Shown: positions 37,306-45,326 of the stretch, in pieces
Numbering within the stretch: the stretch's first letter is position 1
Layout of the letters: each line of letters begins with the position of its first letter
Origin: Bacteroides faecis MAJ27
Lineage (GTDB): Bacteria; Bacteroidota; Bacteroidia; Bacteroidales; Bacteroidaceae
Reading direction: 5' to 3'
DNA length: 64,000 bases
Assembly: GCF_900106755.1 (NCBI RefSeq)
Contig: NZ_FNNN01000004.1
Coordinates: forward strand, 62,001-126,000
Position numbers and translations under genes: made by a program
The notes under the pieces: model-generated
What the model was told of the DNA's origin: nothing
Databases searched by the model: none
The model's input: only the letters and a program-made list of their open reading frames with translations

Positions 37306-38760
37306 ATGTGCCGAACGATTCTCATTCTTTCACTTTTGCTTCTTATCCTTCCGGTAAAAGCGCAGCCCAAGTACGAGGTTCGTGCAGCATGGATCACAGC
37401 TGTATATGGGCTGGACTGGCCTCGCACACGTGCTACTACCCCTCAGACCATTCGTAAGCAGAAGGAAGAACTGGTGGATATCCTCGACAAACTGAAAGCT
37501 GCCAATTTCAATACCGTTCTGTTTCAGACACGCACGCGGGGGGATGTGTTGTATCCTTCTTCTATCGAACCGTTCAATTCGATTCTGACCGGAAAGGTCG
37601 GAGGTAATCCGGGATACGATCCGTTGGCTTTTGCAATTGAGGAATGCCACAAGCGGGGAATGGAGTGTCATGCATGGATGGTGACGATTCCGTTAGGCAA
37701 TAAAAAACATGTCGCTTCTCTCGGTAGTCAATCTGTCACCAAGCGGGTGAAAGATATCTGTGTGCCTTATAAAAACGAATATTTTCTTAATCCGGGACAT
37801 CCGGCTACGAAAGAATATCTCATGAGACTCGTTCGGGAAGTGGTAGACCGTTATGATATAGACGGAGTACATTTCGACTACCTGCGCTATCCGGAGAATG
37901 CGCCTTTATTCCCCGACAAATACGATTTTCGCCGTTACGGCAAAGGACGTACTTTGGATCAATGGCGCCGGGACAATATTTCCGAAATCGTCCGGTACAT
38001 ATATAAAGGTGTAAAAGCCATGAAGCCATGGGTAAAGGTAAGTACTTGTCCCGTAGGCAAATACAGGGATACTTCCCGCTATTCTTCCCGTGGTTGGAAC
38101 GCGTTTTATACGGTTTATCAAGATCCGCAAGGGTGGCTCGGCGAAGGCATTCAGGATCAGATATATCCTATGATGTATTTTCAGGGAAACAGTTTCTATC
38201 CTTTTGCGCTCGACTGGCAGGAACAGAGCAACGGACGACAGGTTATCCCGGGACTCGGCATCTATTTCCTCCATCCCGATGAAGGAAAATGGACACGCGA
38301 TGAAGTGGATCGTCAGATTAACTTCATACGCAATCAGAAAATGGCAGGGGAAGGGCATTACCGTGTCAAGTATCTGATGGACAACACACAGGGAATTTAT
38401 GACGAATTGATCGAGAATTTCTATGCCTACCCGGCATTACAGCCTCCGATGACATGGCTGGACAACGTTCCGCCATCTGCCCCCTCAACACTCAAAGTTA
38501 CGTCCATCGACAACGGATATACCGAACTGAACTGGCAGGCAGCGACGGATAATGATCAACGGAATAAACCGATGTACGTGATTTATGCTTCCAATGAATA
38601 TCCGGTAGATACAAAGAAAGCGGAAAATATTGTCGCACAAAGTATTCGTGAAACAAGTTATATTTATGCACCCATCCAGCCTTGGAATGCTAAAAAGTAT
38701 TTTGCAGTAACAGCAATCGACCGTTGCGGAAATGAAAGTGCACCCGTATATGGAGATTAG
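37306..38760 (+). CDS. Exported glycoside hydrolase-like protein (DUF187/GHL10), paralogue
   Basis: A 484-residue protein with a signal peptide (MCRTILILSLLLLILPVKAQ) and the GHL10 barrel motifs VRAAWITAVYGLDWP, FNTVLFQTRTRGDVLYPSS, ECHAWMVTIP and DIDGVHFDYLRYPE. A fibronectin-like C-terminal domain starts near WLDNVPPSAPSTLKV. It is a paralogue of 26685-28193, but the barrel differs (FDYLRYPE in place of MDDYFYPYP), suggesting a different substrate. The ATG at 37306 is used because the next upstream start is inside the promoter. Confidence 0.87.
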   Translation: MCRTILILSLLLLILPVKAQPKYEVRAAWITAVYGLDWPRTRATTPQTIRKQKEELVDILDKLKAANFNTVLFQTRTRGDVLYPSSIEPFNSILTGKVGGNPGYDPLAFAIEECHKRGMECHAWMVTIPLGNKKHVASLGSQSVTKRVKDICVPYKNEYFLNPGHPATKEYLMRLVREVVDRYDIDGVHFDYLRYPENAPLFPDKYDFRRYGKGRTLDQWRRDNISEIVRYIYKGVKAMKPWVKVSTCPVGKYRDTSRYSSRGWNAFYTVYQDPQGWLGEGIQDQIYPMMYFQGNSFYPFALDWQEQSNGRQVIPGLGIYFLHPDEGKWTRDEVDRQINFIRNQKMAGEGHYRVKYLMDNTQGIYDELIENFYAYPALQPPMTWLDNVPPSAPSTLKVTSIDNGYTELNWQAATDNDQRNKPMYVIYASNEYPVDTKKAENIVAQSIRETSYIYAPIQPWNAKKYFAVTAIDRCGNESAPVYGD

Positions 38761-38848
38761 TAGGAATTTCAGACAGCAATTACCACAATGCGACTTTTCC
38801 GATATTCACCAATTCCAATTTAGCAGTATCTTCAAAGAGTTCCCATTG

Positions 38849-38958
38849 CTTGAAACTAGAGTTCCATCAGCGTGAAACTGCAGTTCCATCAGTGAGAAAC
38901 TAGAGTTTCATACGCTTGAAACTTTAGTTCCAAACGCTCGAAACTATCTGAAACTACT
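38849..38958 (+). repeat. 22-bp tandem repeat array A
   Basis: Five units at 38849, 38871, 38893, 38915 and 38937. The consensus is about CTTGAAACTAGAGTTCCATC + 2 nt. Each carries GAAACT...AGTTYC, a small inverted repeat. A degenerate unit may precede at about 38830. The unit length is not a multiple of three, so it is not coding. Confidence 0.88.
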
Positions 38959-39059
38959 GTTGATTTGATTGACTTAACCGTATGTTCCAATCACATTGAA
39001 CGCATCAGCTACTTCAACAATTCTGCTCTCTCAGAAAACATTAAATCATATATCAGTCA

Positions 39060-39176
39060 ATAATACATAAATTCTCAGTCCTTAATACTTGATTTCTCAA
39101 TTATTAATGTCTGAGAAATCAAACGTTAACAGTTGAGAAATCAGACATTAACATCCTATAAATCAATACTTAACAA
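39060..39176 (+). repeat. 22-bp tandem repeat array B
   Basis: Units begin at 39082, 39104, 39126 and 39148, with partial units before (39060) and after (39170). Each starts TTAA and most end in AAATCA plus 3-5 nt. The period equals array A but the consensus is different. Confidence 0.8.
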
Positions 39177-39203
39177 CATAAAAGTCTTGTTTATCGGGAA
39201 GAT

Positions 39204-39237
39204 GCAGAGTGAGAGCAAGGACTTGCTCTCACTCTGC
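39204..39237 (+). repeat. 15-bp perfect stem hairpin
   Basis: GCAGAGTGAGAGCAA (39204-39218) and TTGCTCTCACTCTGC (39223-39237) are exact complements with a 4-nt loop. No T run follows, so it is not a classical terminator. Confidence 0.8.
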
Positions 39238-39696
39238 TACCATTGGATCTCTAACTGCTAAAACATCGATGAATAAAGGGATACAGACGAACAGTTAGAG
39301 CATGAGAGCAAAACTCATATTAAATTCACTGAGAGAGAAAACGGATGGCTAGAGAAGTTATGGCTATTAATCAGTAAGCTAAAACAATAAACAAAAACGA
39401 GCAAAATAGAACAGAATCATGTCAAAAGAAGTATAATTGTAAATCTCTCTGCCTAAAAGAGTAAGGAACTGTGACAAACTTTAAAATTGGCAGTAAAAGA
39501 TACCTCTAAATCATTTATATTACTTACATTTGAGGTATGCTACTGAAACAAAAGAAACTTAATACACAAAATAATAACATTAACAATTGTAGCTCCGCTC
39601 AGCATCCGAAAGTTTTTACATACAAGAAGATGCTACAAAATTTACATCTATAAAAATTATCAACATTGATGTAACTGTATACAATTAAGAATATAT

Positions 39697-42258
39697 ATGA
39701 GCCACATCCACTTTATTCTCTTTCTCCTAGGCTACCTGACCATGCATCCGTTCGCTACAAAAGCAGCAGGGATCGACAGCCTATTTGCGCATTACTTCAA
39801 CCATGCGCAAACCTTTGCCGACGCCTACCCTCGCGAGAAAGTACACCTGCATTTTGACAACACAAGCTATTATGCAGGCGACACCATTTGGTTTAAAGCG
39901 TATGTAGTGACGGCAGAGAACAACCAGCCAAGTACCATCAGCACCCCACTTTACGTAGAATTAATAGACCAGATGGGATACACTACAAATAAGCAAATCA
40001 TAAAACTGGAGAATGGAGAAGGATACGGACAAATTCCACTAACAGAATACGTGCTGTCAGGATACTACGAAGTGCGGGCATATACCAAGTGGATGCTTGC
40101 CTTTAACGAAACACAATATTTCTCACGAACTTTCCCCATCTATCGCTGGCTCAGCGATAATCACCAAAAAGACCGAAGCATAGCCATGTACAACTGGGAC
40201 CCTTCTTTCCGGCTACGTCCCAGAGAGAAAAAGAATAAACTTTCTCTCCATTTTTTTCCTGAAGGGGGACAATTAGTACAGGGGATCACGTCTGTAGTGG
40301 CTTTCAAAGCAGAAAGCAAAGATACAATCAATGTCTGCCTGTCTGGAGAAATTCAGCAAAACACGAATGTCACCTCTTTCGAAACACTTCACGAAGGCAT
40401 GGGCTATTTTATGTATACGCCTGCAGCCGAGCCTTCCACCGCACACGTCATTTGGAATGATAAAAAATATAGTTTCAAACTACCGAAAGCACTGCCGGCA
40501 GGATATGTTCTCCGTGTAGAAAAGCGGGGCAATCAATACGAAATATGCGTCATGCGCAACGAACAAACAAGCAGGGAAGATACAGTTGCCGTGTTCTTCA
40601 GCCACCAAGGTCGCCCAATTACTTATCACATAGTAAAATGGGAAAATAAGAATACCAACCGTTTTCTGCTACCGACAGAAACACTTCCAACGGGAATTAT
40701 GCAAGTTTCGCTCATCAACAGTCGGTGCGAAACATTATGCGAACGATTCTGCTATGTAATGCCTCAAAAGAATCCATTACAACTGAAAGTTCGCAGTAAT
40801 ACTATTTTGTACACTCCCTACGCTCCCATCGCTTGCCATCTCTCACTGAAAGACTCAACGGGAAATCCCGTAAAAGGAAAAATATCAGTCGCTATCCGTG
40901 ACTGGGAAGCTTCCGATTATATGGAATATGACAACACCCTCTTCACAGATCTACTGCTCACATCAGATTTGAAAGGGTATATCCACCAGCCCGGCTATTA
41001 CTTTGCAGACACTTCACCCCAACGGCTCAGAAAACTTGACTTATTGCTACTCATACACGGCTGGCGAAAATATGACATGCCCACAGCAATGGGCATTAAA
41101 GAATTTACGCCACGCTATCAACCGGAGAAGGAATTAACTCTGCATGGCCAAGTACTCTCTATCATATTGAAAAAAGCTCAGCCAGATATGGAAGTCAGCA
41201 TTCTGACACGTACAGATAGTTTGTTTGCAGCGGGAATCACTTATACCGATTCAACAGGTTATTTTAACCTCCCCGTAATGCCTTTCGAAGAAACGATGGA
41301 AGCTATTTTCCAGACACATAAACCGGGAAAGCCTCGAAACCGTATGTGCCTTGTCAAGCTTTTCCGCAATTTCCAGCCAAGCTTGAGGATTTTAACCTAC
41401 AACGAACTGAATCCGTTATGGAACAACTCAAACAAACTGGAGTGGCTGGCAAGATTTAATGACTCTGTCTACCAAGATTCTGTATTCGGATCAGACAGTC
41501 ATTGGATCAGCGAAGTGACCATTAAAGCCAAAAAACGTCAACAAGACCTTAACACAATCCGCTTTGAACAGAGTGTGTTTGCCTTCTACGATGTAGAGCA
41601 ACTGCTCGAAGAAGAACGGGATAAGGGAAAAGATTACATTACCATAAGTGACTTTTTAAAAGATATCAATTCCGGTATTATCAAGAAATATGGAGGCATA
41701 GAGGAATTTGTGAACGGCAAACACGACATCACATGGAAAGATGAAAGTATCAACGCCGTAAAATACATCATCTTTTGCAAAGGAGTCGGTGTACACAACA
41801 TGTTGCAAGACAAGAATTTTGAAACGGGATATAGCCACATGCTTGACAATTACAAATATAATGATCGGGATTGGACAGAGCAACCACACAGTGAATATGG
41901 TCGTTGGGGAGTTATCTGCAACATCATCACCAAAGATGGTTGGAATCCACATCTAAGGTATGACTATACACGAGGTATACGCTACACCACCATAAAAGGG
42001 TACACACATCCGCTAGAATTTTATTCCCCCCAATATTTACCCAGCCAGCCACTTCCCTCAAATGACAGACGACGCACCCTCTACTGGAATCCAAATATAG
42101 AAACAGATGAAAACGGAGAGGCTACAATTCACTGCTTTAATGCAAGCAAATCCACCTTTCTCACTATCAGTGCTGAAACGATACACGATGGGCAACCGGC
42201 TAGCTTGAATATACATTCTATAGGATTAGATGAATCAAAAACAGATCATTTACAATAA
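39697..42258 (+). CDS. Exported MG2-domain (macroglobulin-like) protein with degenerate TonB plug-like region
   Basis: An 853-residue protein with a probable signal peptide (about 1-24, ending ATKAAG). Residues about 45-150 form an MG2-type macroglobulin domain (EKVHLHFDNTSYYAGDTIWFKAYVV, LSGYYEVRAYTKWM). Further beta-rich domains follow. Near 605-720 (ISEVTIKAKKRQQ... DYITISDFLKDINSG) is a plug-like region of the type found in TonB-dependent receptors, but no barrel follows. Many Bacteroides carry such proteins in the cell envelope with no known role. It overlaps the convergent next gene by 13 bp. Confidence 0.75.
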   Translation: MSHIHFILFLLGYLTMHPFATKAAGIDSLFAHYFNHAQTFADAYPREKVHLHFDNTSYYAGDTIWFKAYVVTAENNQPSTISTPLYVELIDQMGYTTNKQIIKLENGEGYGQIPLTEYVLSGYYEVRAYTKWMLAFNETQYFSRTFPIYRWLSDNHQKDRSIAMYNWDPSFRLRPREKKNKLSLHFFPEGGQLVQGITSVVAFKAESKDTINVCLSGEIQQNTNVTSFETLHEGMGYFMYTPAAEPSTAHVIWNDKKYSFKLPKALPAGYVLRVEKRGNQYEICVMRNEQTSREDTVAVFFSHQGRPITYHIVKWENKNTNRFLLPTETLPTGIMQVSLINSRCETLCERFCYVMPQKNPLQLKVRSNTILYTPYAPIACHLSLKDSTGNPVKGKISVAIRDWEASDYMEYDNTLFTDLLLTSDLKGYIHQPGYYFADTSPQRLRKLDLLLLIHGWRKYDMPTAMGIKEFTPRYQPEKELTLHGQVLSIILKKAQPDMEVSILTRTDSLFAAGITYTDSTGYFNLPVMPFEETMEAIFQTHKPGKPRNRMCLVKLFRNFQPSLRILTYNELNPLWNNSNKLEWLARFNDSVYQDSVFGSDSHWISEVTIKAKKRQQDLNTIRFEQSVFAFYDVEQLLEEERDKGKDYITISDFLKDINSGIIKKYGGIEEFVNGKHDITWKDESINAVKYIIFCKGVGVHNMLQDKNFETGYSHMLDNYKYNDRDWTEQPHSEYGRWGVICNIITKDGWNPHLRYDYTRGIRYTTIKGYTHPLEFYSPQYLPSQPLPSNDRRRTLYWNPNIETDENGEATIHCFNASKSTFLTISAETIHDGQPASLNIHSIGLDESKTDHLQ

Positions 42259-43433
42259 AGAAACGCACGATACCGGCTTTGAGACGTCACCGGCACTAAC
42301 GGCAAATACCCGGCACACACCCGATTATTCTCTACGGACAAAGGGCACGAAGCCGACATCTGCCGATGTTCCTCCAAAGCCTGACCGGCTAAAGGATAAT
42401 AATCAATCCGAAAGACTCCTTCCGCATCCGCAGCCAAATAACGATCCGTCAAGAACCGTGCCACCACCCCCATATTCATTCGCAGATTAATTTCGACACA
42501 AGGATGAATCCGGTAAACAGGCGCTTCACCCGGAAAATGACAAATCATCATATCCACTCCCAAGTATCCATGATAAAAGCCACCGAACAAAGCTGATAAT
42601 TCTTCTTCCAGACGAGTCCGCAGCCTGATAAATTCTTCTTGTGGCACATAAGCCGATAGTTTCTGCAGAATCTTCTCGTCAGACAGCAAGTCATTTCCCG
42701 CATACATCCCACTCCCACCCGTGTGGAAGACCGAATATCCGGCAAAAACAACCCGTCCTCTCCCATCGGCATAAAACTCCATAGCGAAATCTTCCACCTT
42801 GTTATATATAGGTTCGCCTACCACCCCACCCTGAGAAGCAGCGACACGGGCACACCAACCGGAAATAAAAGTTGTAAATATGCCTTTACACCAATTCAAT
42901 CCTTTCCCGCTTCCGGAAAGCGGAGCTTTTAACAAACACACTTCCCGACCTTCGACGAACGCACTGCACTCCGCCAAAGTATTCAAATAAAAAGATTCTC
43001 CACAGAAGTATTCATTCAACCGCAACCCCGGCAACAACTTTACCGCCTGCAGACGATGTGAGTGTTCTCTCAGAATATTCATATAATCCGCAGAAGGTAG
43101 CTCCGCCTGATCTGCTCCCAATGTCATCAAACGCTTCCGCAAAGCAGGGTCCCAACCCCACGGAGAGAACTTCCGGTCCTTCCCGTCAGCCACTTCCGGT
43201 TCTGTCAACAATGCCACATCCATGCTCAATAGTTCACTCTTTGTTTTCAGGAAGTCCGCATTATAAGCAGACGGTGCCAACACCGCACTTCCCGCATCGG
43301 CATACCACATAGGAAGCAACGCCAGATCACTCGCCATCTGCCGGGCGGAAGCCGGCGCCATATAGTTCGTCTCACCGCTTGCCAACGCCATATCATGCTC
43401 CGGATTGAATATATAAACAGGTCTTTTCGTCAT
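42246..43433 (-). CDS. Conserved hypothetical protein, ATP-grasp-like
   Basis: A 395-residue cytoplasmic protein opening VYIFNPEHDMALASGETNYM. A glycine-rich loop (LLKAPLSGSGKGLNW, about 165-180) and a late VEINLRMNMG motif resemble the nucleotide-binding and metal-binding motifs of ATP-grasp ligases. A substrate cannot be named. It stands alone on the minus strand between two plus-strand genes. Confidence 0.7.
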   Translation of the reverse strand: MTKRPVYIFNPEHDMALASGETNYMAPASARQMASDLALLPMWYADAGSAVLAPSAYNADFLKTKSELLSMDVALLTEPEVADGKDRKFSPWGWDPALRKRLMTLGADQAELPSADYMNILREHSHRLQAVKLLPGLRLNEYFCGESFYLNTLAECSAFVEGREVCLLKAPLSGSGKGLNWCKGIFTTFISGWCARVAASQGGVVGEPIYNKVEDFAMEFYADGRGRVVFAGYSVFHTGGSGMYAGNDLLSDEKILQKLSAYVPQEEFIRLRTRLEEELSALFGGFYHGYLGVDMMICHFPGEAPVYRIHPCVEINLRMNMGVVARFLTDRYLAADAEGVFRIDYYPLAGQALEEHRQMSASCPLSVENNRVCAGYLPLVPVTSQSRYRAFLYCK

Positions 43434-43542
43434 GTCAAAGATGGATTCAACACATTATTCTGCAAATATATACAGGAAATAATCAGGAACTTACACAATA
43501 AAGAGAAACTTATAAATTAAAGCACATTTTTGCTATCTCTAC

Positions 43543-43573
43543 TTTGCAAATCCTAAAAAAAGCACTATATTTG
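43543..43573 (+). promoter_or_regulatory. Promoter of AAA-ATPase gene
   Basis: TTTG at 43543-43546, a 19-nt spacer and TATATTTG at 43566-43573, an exact consensus match, 24 bp before the ATG at 43598. It rules out the upstream TTG at 43544 as a start. Confidence 0.85.
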
Positions 43574-43597
43574 CCAGCCGAAAAACAAAGAAAAGAA

Positions 43598-44776
43598 ATG
43601 GAATCATTCTATCGCACACACGCCTACCTCGTTGAGCACACCAATGCCCCCGTTCGCCGTGATCTTATGGATGAGATCGACTGGAGCGACCGCCTGATTG
43701 GTATCAAAGGGACACGTGGCGTAGGAAAAACCACTTTCCTCCTACAGTACGCCAAAGAGAAATTCGGAACGGACCGTTCCTGCCTGTTCATTAACATGAA
43801 CAACTTCTATTTCTCCGGACACAGCCTCGTTGACTTCGCCAACGAGTTTCAGAAACGTGGCGGAAAAGTGCTGCTGATCGACCAAGTGTTCAAACACCCG
43901 GAATGGAGCAGAGAGTTACGAATGTGCTATGACCGTTTCCCCAGCCTGAAGATTGTCTTCACCGGTTCTTCCGTTATGAGGCTGAAAGAAGAAAATCTTG
44001 AATTGCGCGACATCGCAAAAAGTTATAACCTGCGTGGTTTTTCATTCCGCGAGTTTCTGAACTTACAGACAGGAATGAAATTCCGGGCGTATAGCCTCGA
44101 AGAAATCCTCAGCACACACGAACAGATAGCCAAAGGAGTACTTTCCAAAGTGCGTCCGCTGGACTATTTTCAGGATTACCTGCATCATGGCTTCTATCCT
44201 TTCTTCCTTGAAAAACGCAATTTCTCGGAGAATCTGCTGAAAACAATGAACATGATGGTAGAAGTAGACATCCTGCTGATCAAACAAATTGAGCTGAAAT
44301 ATCTTTCAAAGATAAAAAAATTACTATATTTGTTGGCTGTGGACGGCCCGAAAGCTCCTAACGTGAGCCAACTGGCAAGTGATATACAGACATCCCGCGC
44401 TACGATAATGAACTATATCAAGTATCTGGCAGACGCGCGTCTCATTAATCTGGTTTACCCGAAGGGAGAAGAATTCCCTAAAAAGCCGTCAAAGATTATG
44501 ATGCACAACTCGAACCTGATGTACTCCATTTATCCGGTGAAAGTGGAAGAACAGGATGTACTCGACACTTTCTTCGTTAACACATTATGGAAAGACCATA
44601 AAGTACATAAAGGAGATAAAAACGTCTCTTTTATGGTAGACGAAGTGATGCCGTTCAAAATTTGCGCGGAAGGTGCAAAAATAAAGAATAACCCGGACGT
44701 GACGTATGCGTTGCAAAAGGCCGAAATAGGCCGCGGCAACCAAATACCTCTCTGGATGTTTGGATTCTTATACTAA
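43598..44776 (+). CDS. AAA ATPase with DUF4143-like C-terminus
   Basis: A 392-residue P-loop ATPase. Walker A is GIKGTRGVGKTTFLLQ near 36-50. A Walker B-like strand with its acidic residue lies in KVLLIDQVFKHPEWSRELR, and the sensor region is KIVFTGSSVMRL. A winged-helix part (VSQLASDIQTSRATIMNYIKYL) and a restriction-like C-terminus follow, as in DUF4143 proteins. Such ATPases are widespread in gut Bacteroidetes with unknown roles. The last residue of Walker B is Gln rather than the usual Glu (LLIDQ), as often seen in this family. The SHOCT gene follows by 12 bp. Confidence 0.87.
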   Translation: MESFYRTHAYLVEHTNAPVRRDLMDEIDWSDRLIGIKGTRGVGKTTFLLQYAKEKFGTDRSCLFINMNNFYFSGHSLVDFANEFQKRGGKVLLIDQVFKHPEWSRELRMCYDRFPSLKIVFTGSSVMRLKEENLELRDIAKSYNLRGFSFREFLNLQTGMKFRAYSLEEILSTHEQIAKGVLSKVRPLDYFQDYLHHGFYPFFLEKRNFSENLLKTMNMMVEVDILLIKQIELKYLSKIKKLLYLLAVDGPKAPNVSQLASDIQTSRATIMNYIKYLADARLINLVYPKGEEFPKKPSKIMMHNSNLMYSIYPVKVEEQDVLDTFFVNTLWKDHKVHKGDKNVSFMVDEVMPFKICAEGAKIKNNPDVTYALQKAEIGRGNQIPLWMFGFLY

Positions 44777-44788
44777 AAAAACACGATT

Positions 44789-45298
44789 ATGGATTACAGG
44801 AAGTTAGATGAATTGAACAAATTGCGCATATCAGGTGCACTGACAGATGAAGAGTTTGAACAAGAAAAACAGAAAATACTGAATAAAGAAACTCCCAAAG
44901 GAATATTGGGTCTTTCTGAAAACAGCTATATGGGAATAATGAATTTTGTACTTCTGATACCGACATGGGGATGGATTATTTCCATTATCGCGTGGATAGT
45001 CGGAAAAGATAAATCGGAAGCTGTCAGTACACAAGGAAAATATATATTCAACTGGTTAATCAGTTGGAGTATTTATACATTAATAATAGGACTTATATTT
45101 GCAGGACAGTTTATCGGTGGAATCATCGGGGCGATAGCCTCTCCATTATCATTGTTAAGCGGTTCTTTGTTCAACATAGGAACATTGCCTTTCGTCCTTT
45201 TATTCATCTTATACTTTGTGTTTCCAATTATCGGAGGCGTCAAAGGGCTGGACGGAAAGCTGTGGAAATACCCGCTTTCCATACCTTTTTTGAAATGA
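44789..45298 (+). CDS. SHOCT-domain membrane protein
   Basis: A 169-residue protein. Residues 1-30 (LDELNKLRISGALTDEEFEQEKQKIL) form a SHOCT motif, a short helical oligomerisation module. Four or so membrane spans follow, laid out like DUF4870 proteins (NSYMGIMNFVLLIPTWGWI, FNWLISWSIYTLIIGLI). It probably shares a transcript with the ATPase gene upstream and lies 28 bp before nifJ. Function unknown. Confidence 0.75.
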   Translation: MDYRKLDELNKLRISGALTDEEFEQEKQKILNKETPKGILGLSENSYMGIMNFVLLIPTWGWIISIIAWIVGKDKSEAVSTQGKYIFNWLISWSIYTLIIGLIFAGQFIGGIIGAIASPLSLLSGSLFNIGTLPFVLLFILYFVFPIIGGVKGLDGKLWKYPLSIPFLK

Positions 45299-45326
45299 TT
45301 TATTTACTTAAATATTTAATTTAGTT

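Larger units (their letters stand above)
38761..39696. other. 936-bp gene-free stretch with tandem arrays and hairpins
   Basis: No open frame of note. It contains two 22-bp-period arrays (38849-38958 and 39060-39176), a 15-bp perfect stem (39204-39237), and an inverted repeat CTCTAACTG (39249-39257) with CAGTTAGAG (39292-39300). A TACATTTG -7-like element lies at 39525-39532, 165 bp before the next gene. The density of repeats suggests a structured RNA or protein-binding region rather than simple spacer. Confidence 0.7.

Noticed and set aside
38849..39176. CRISPR-like array
   Set aside because: The 22-bp units are head-to-tail with no unique spacers, and no cas genes are in the window.
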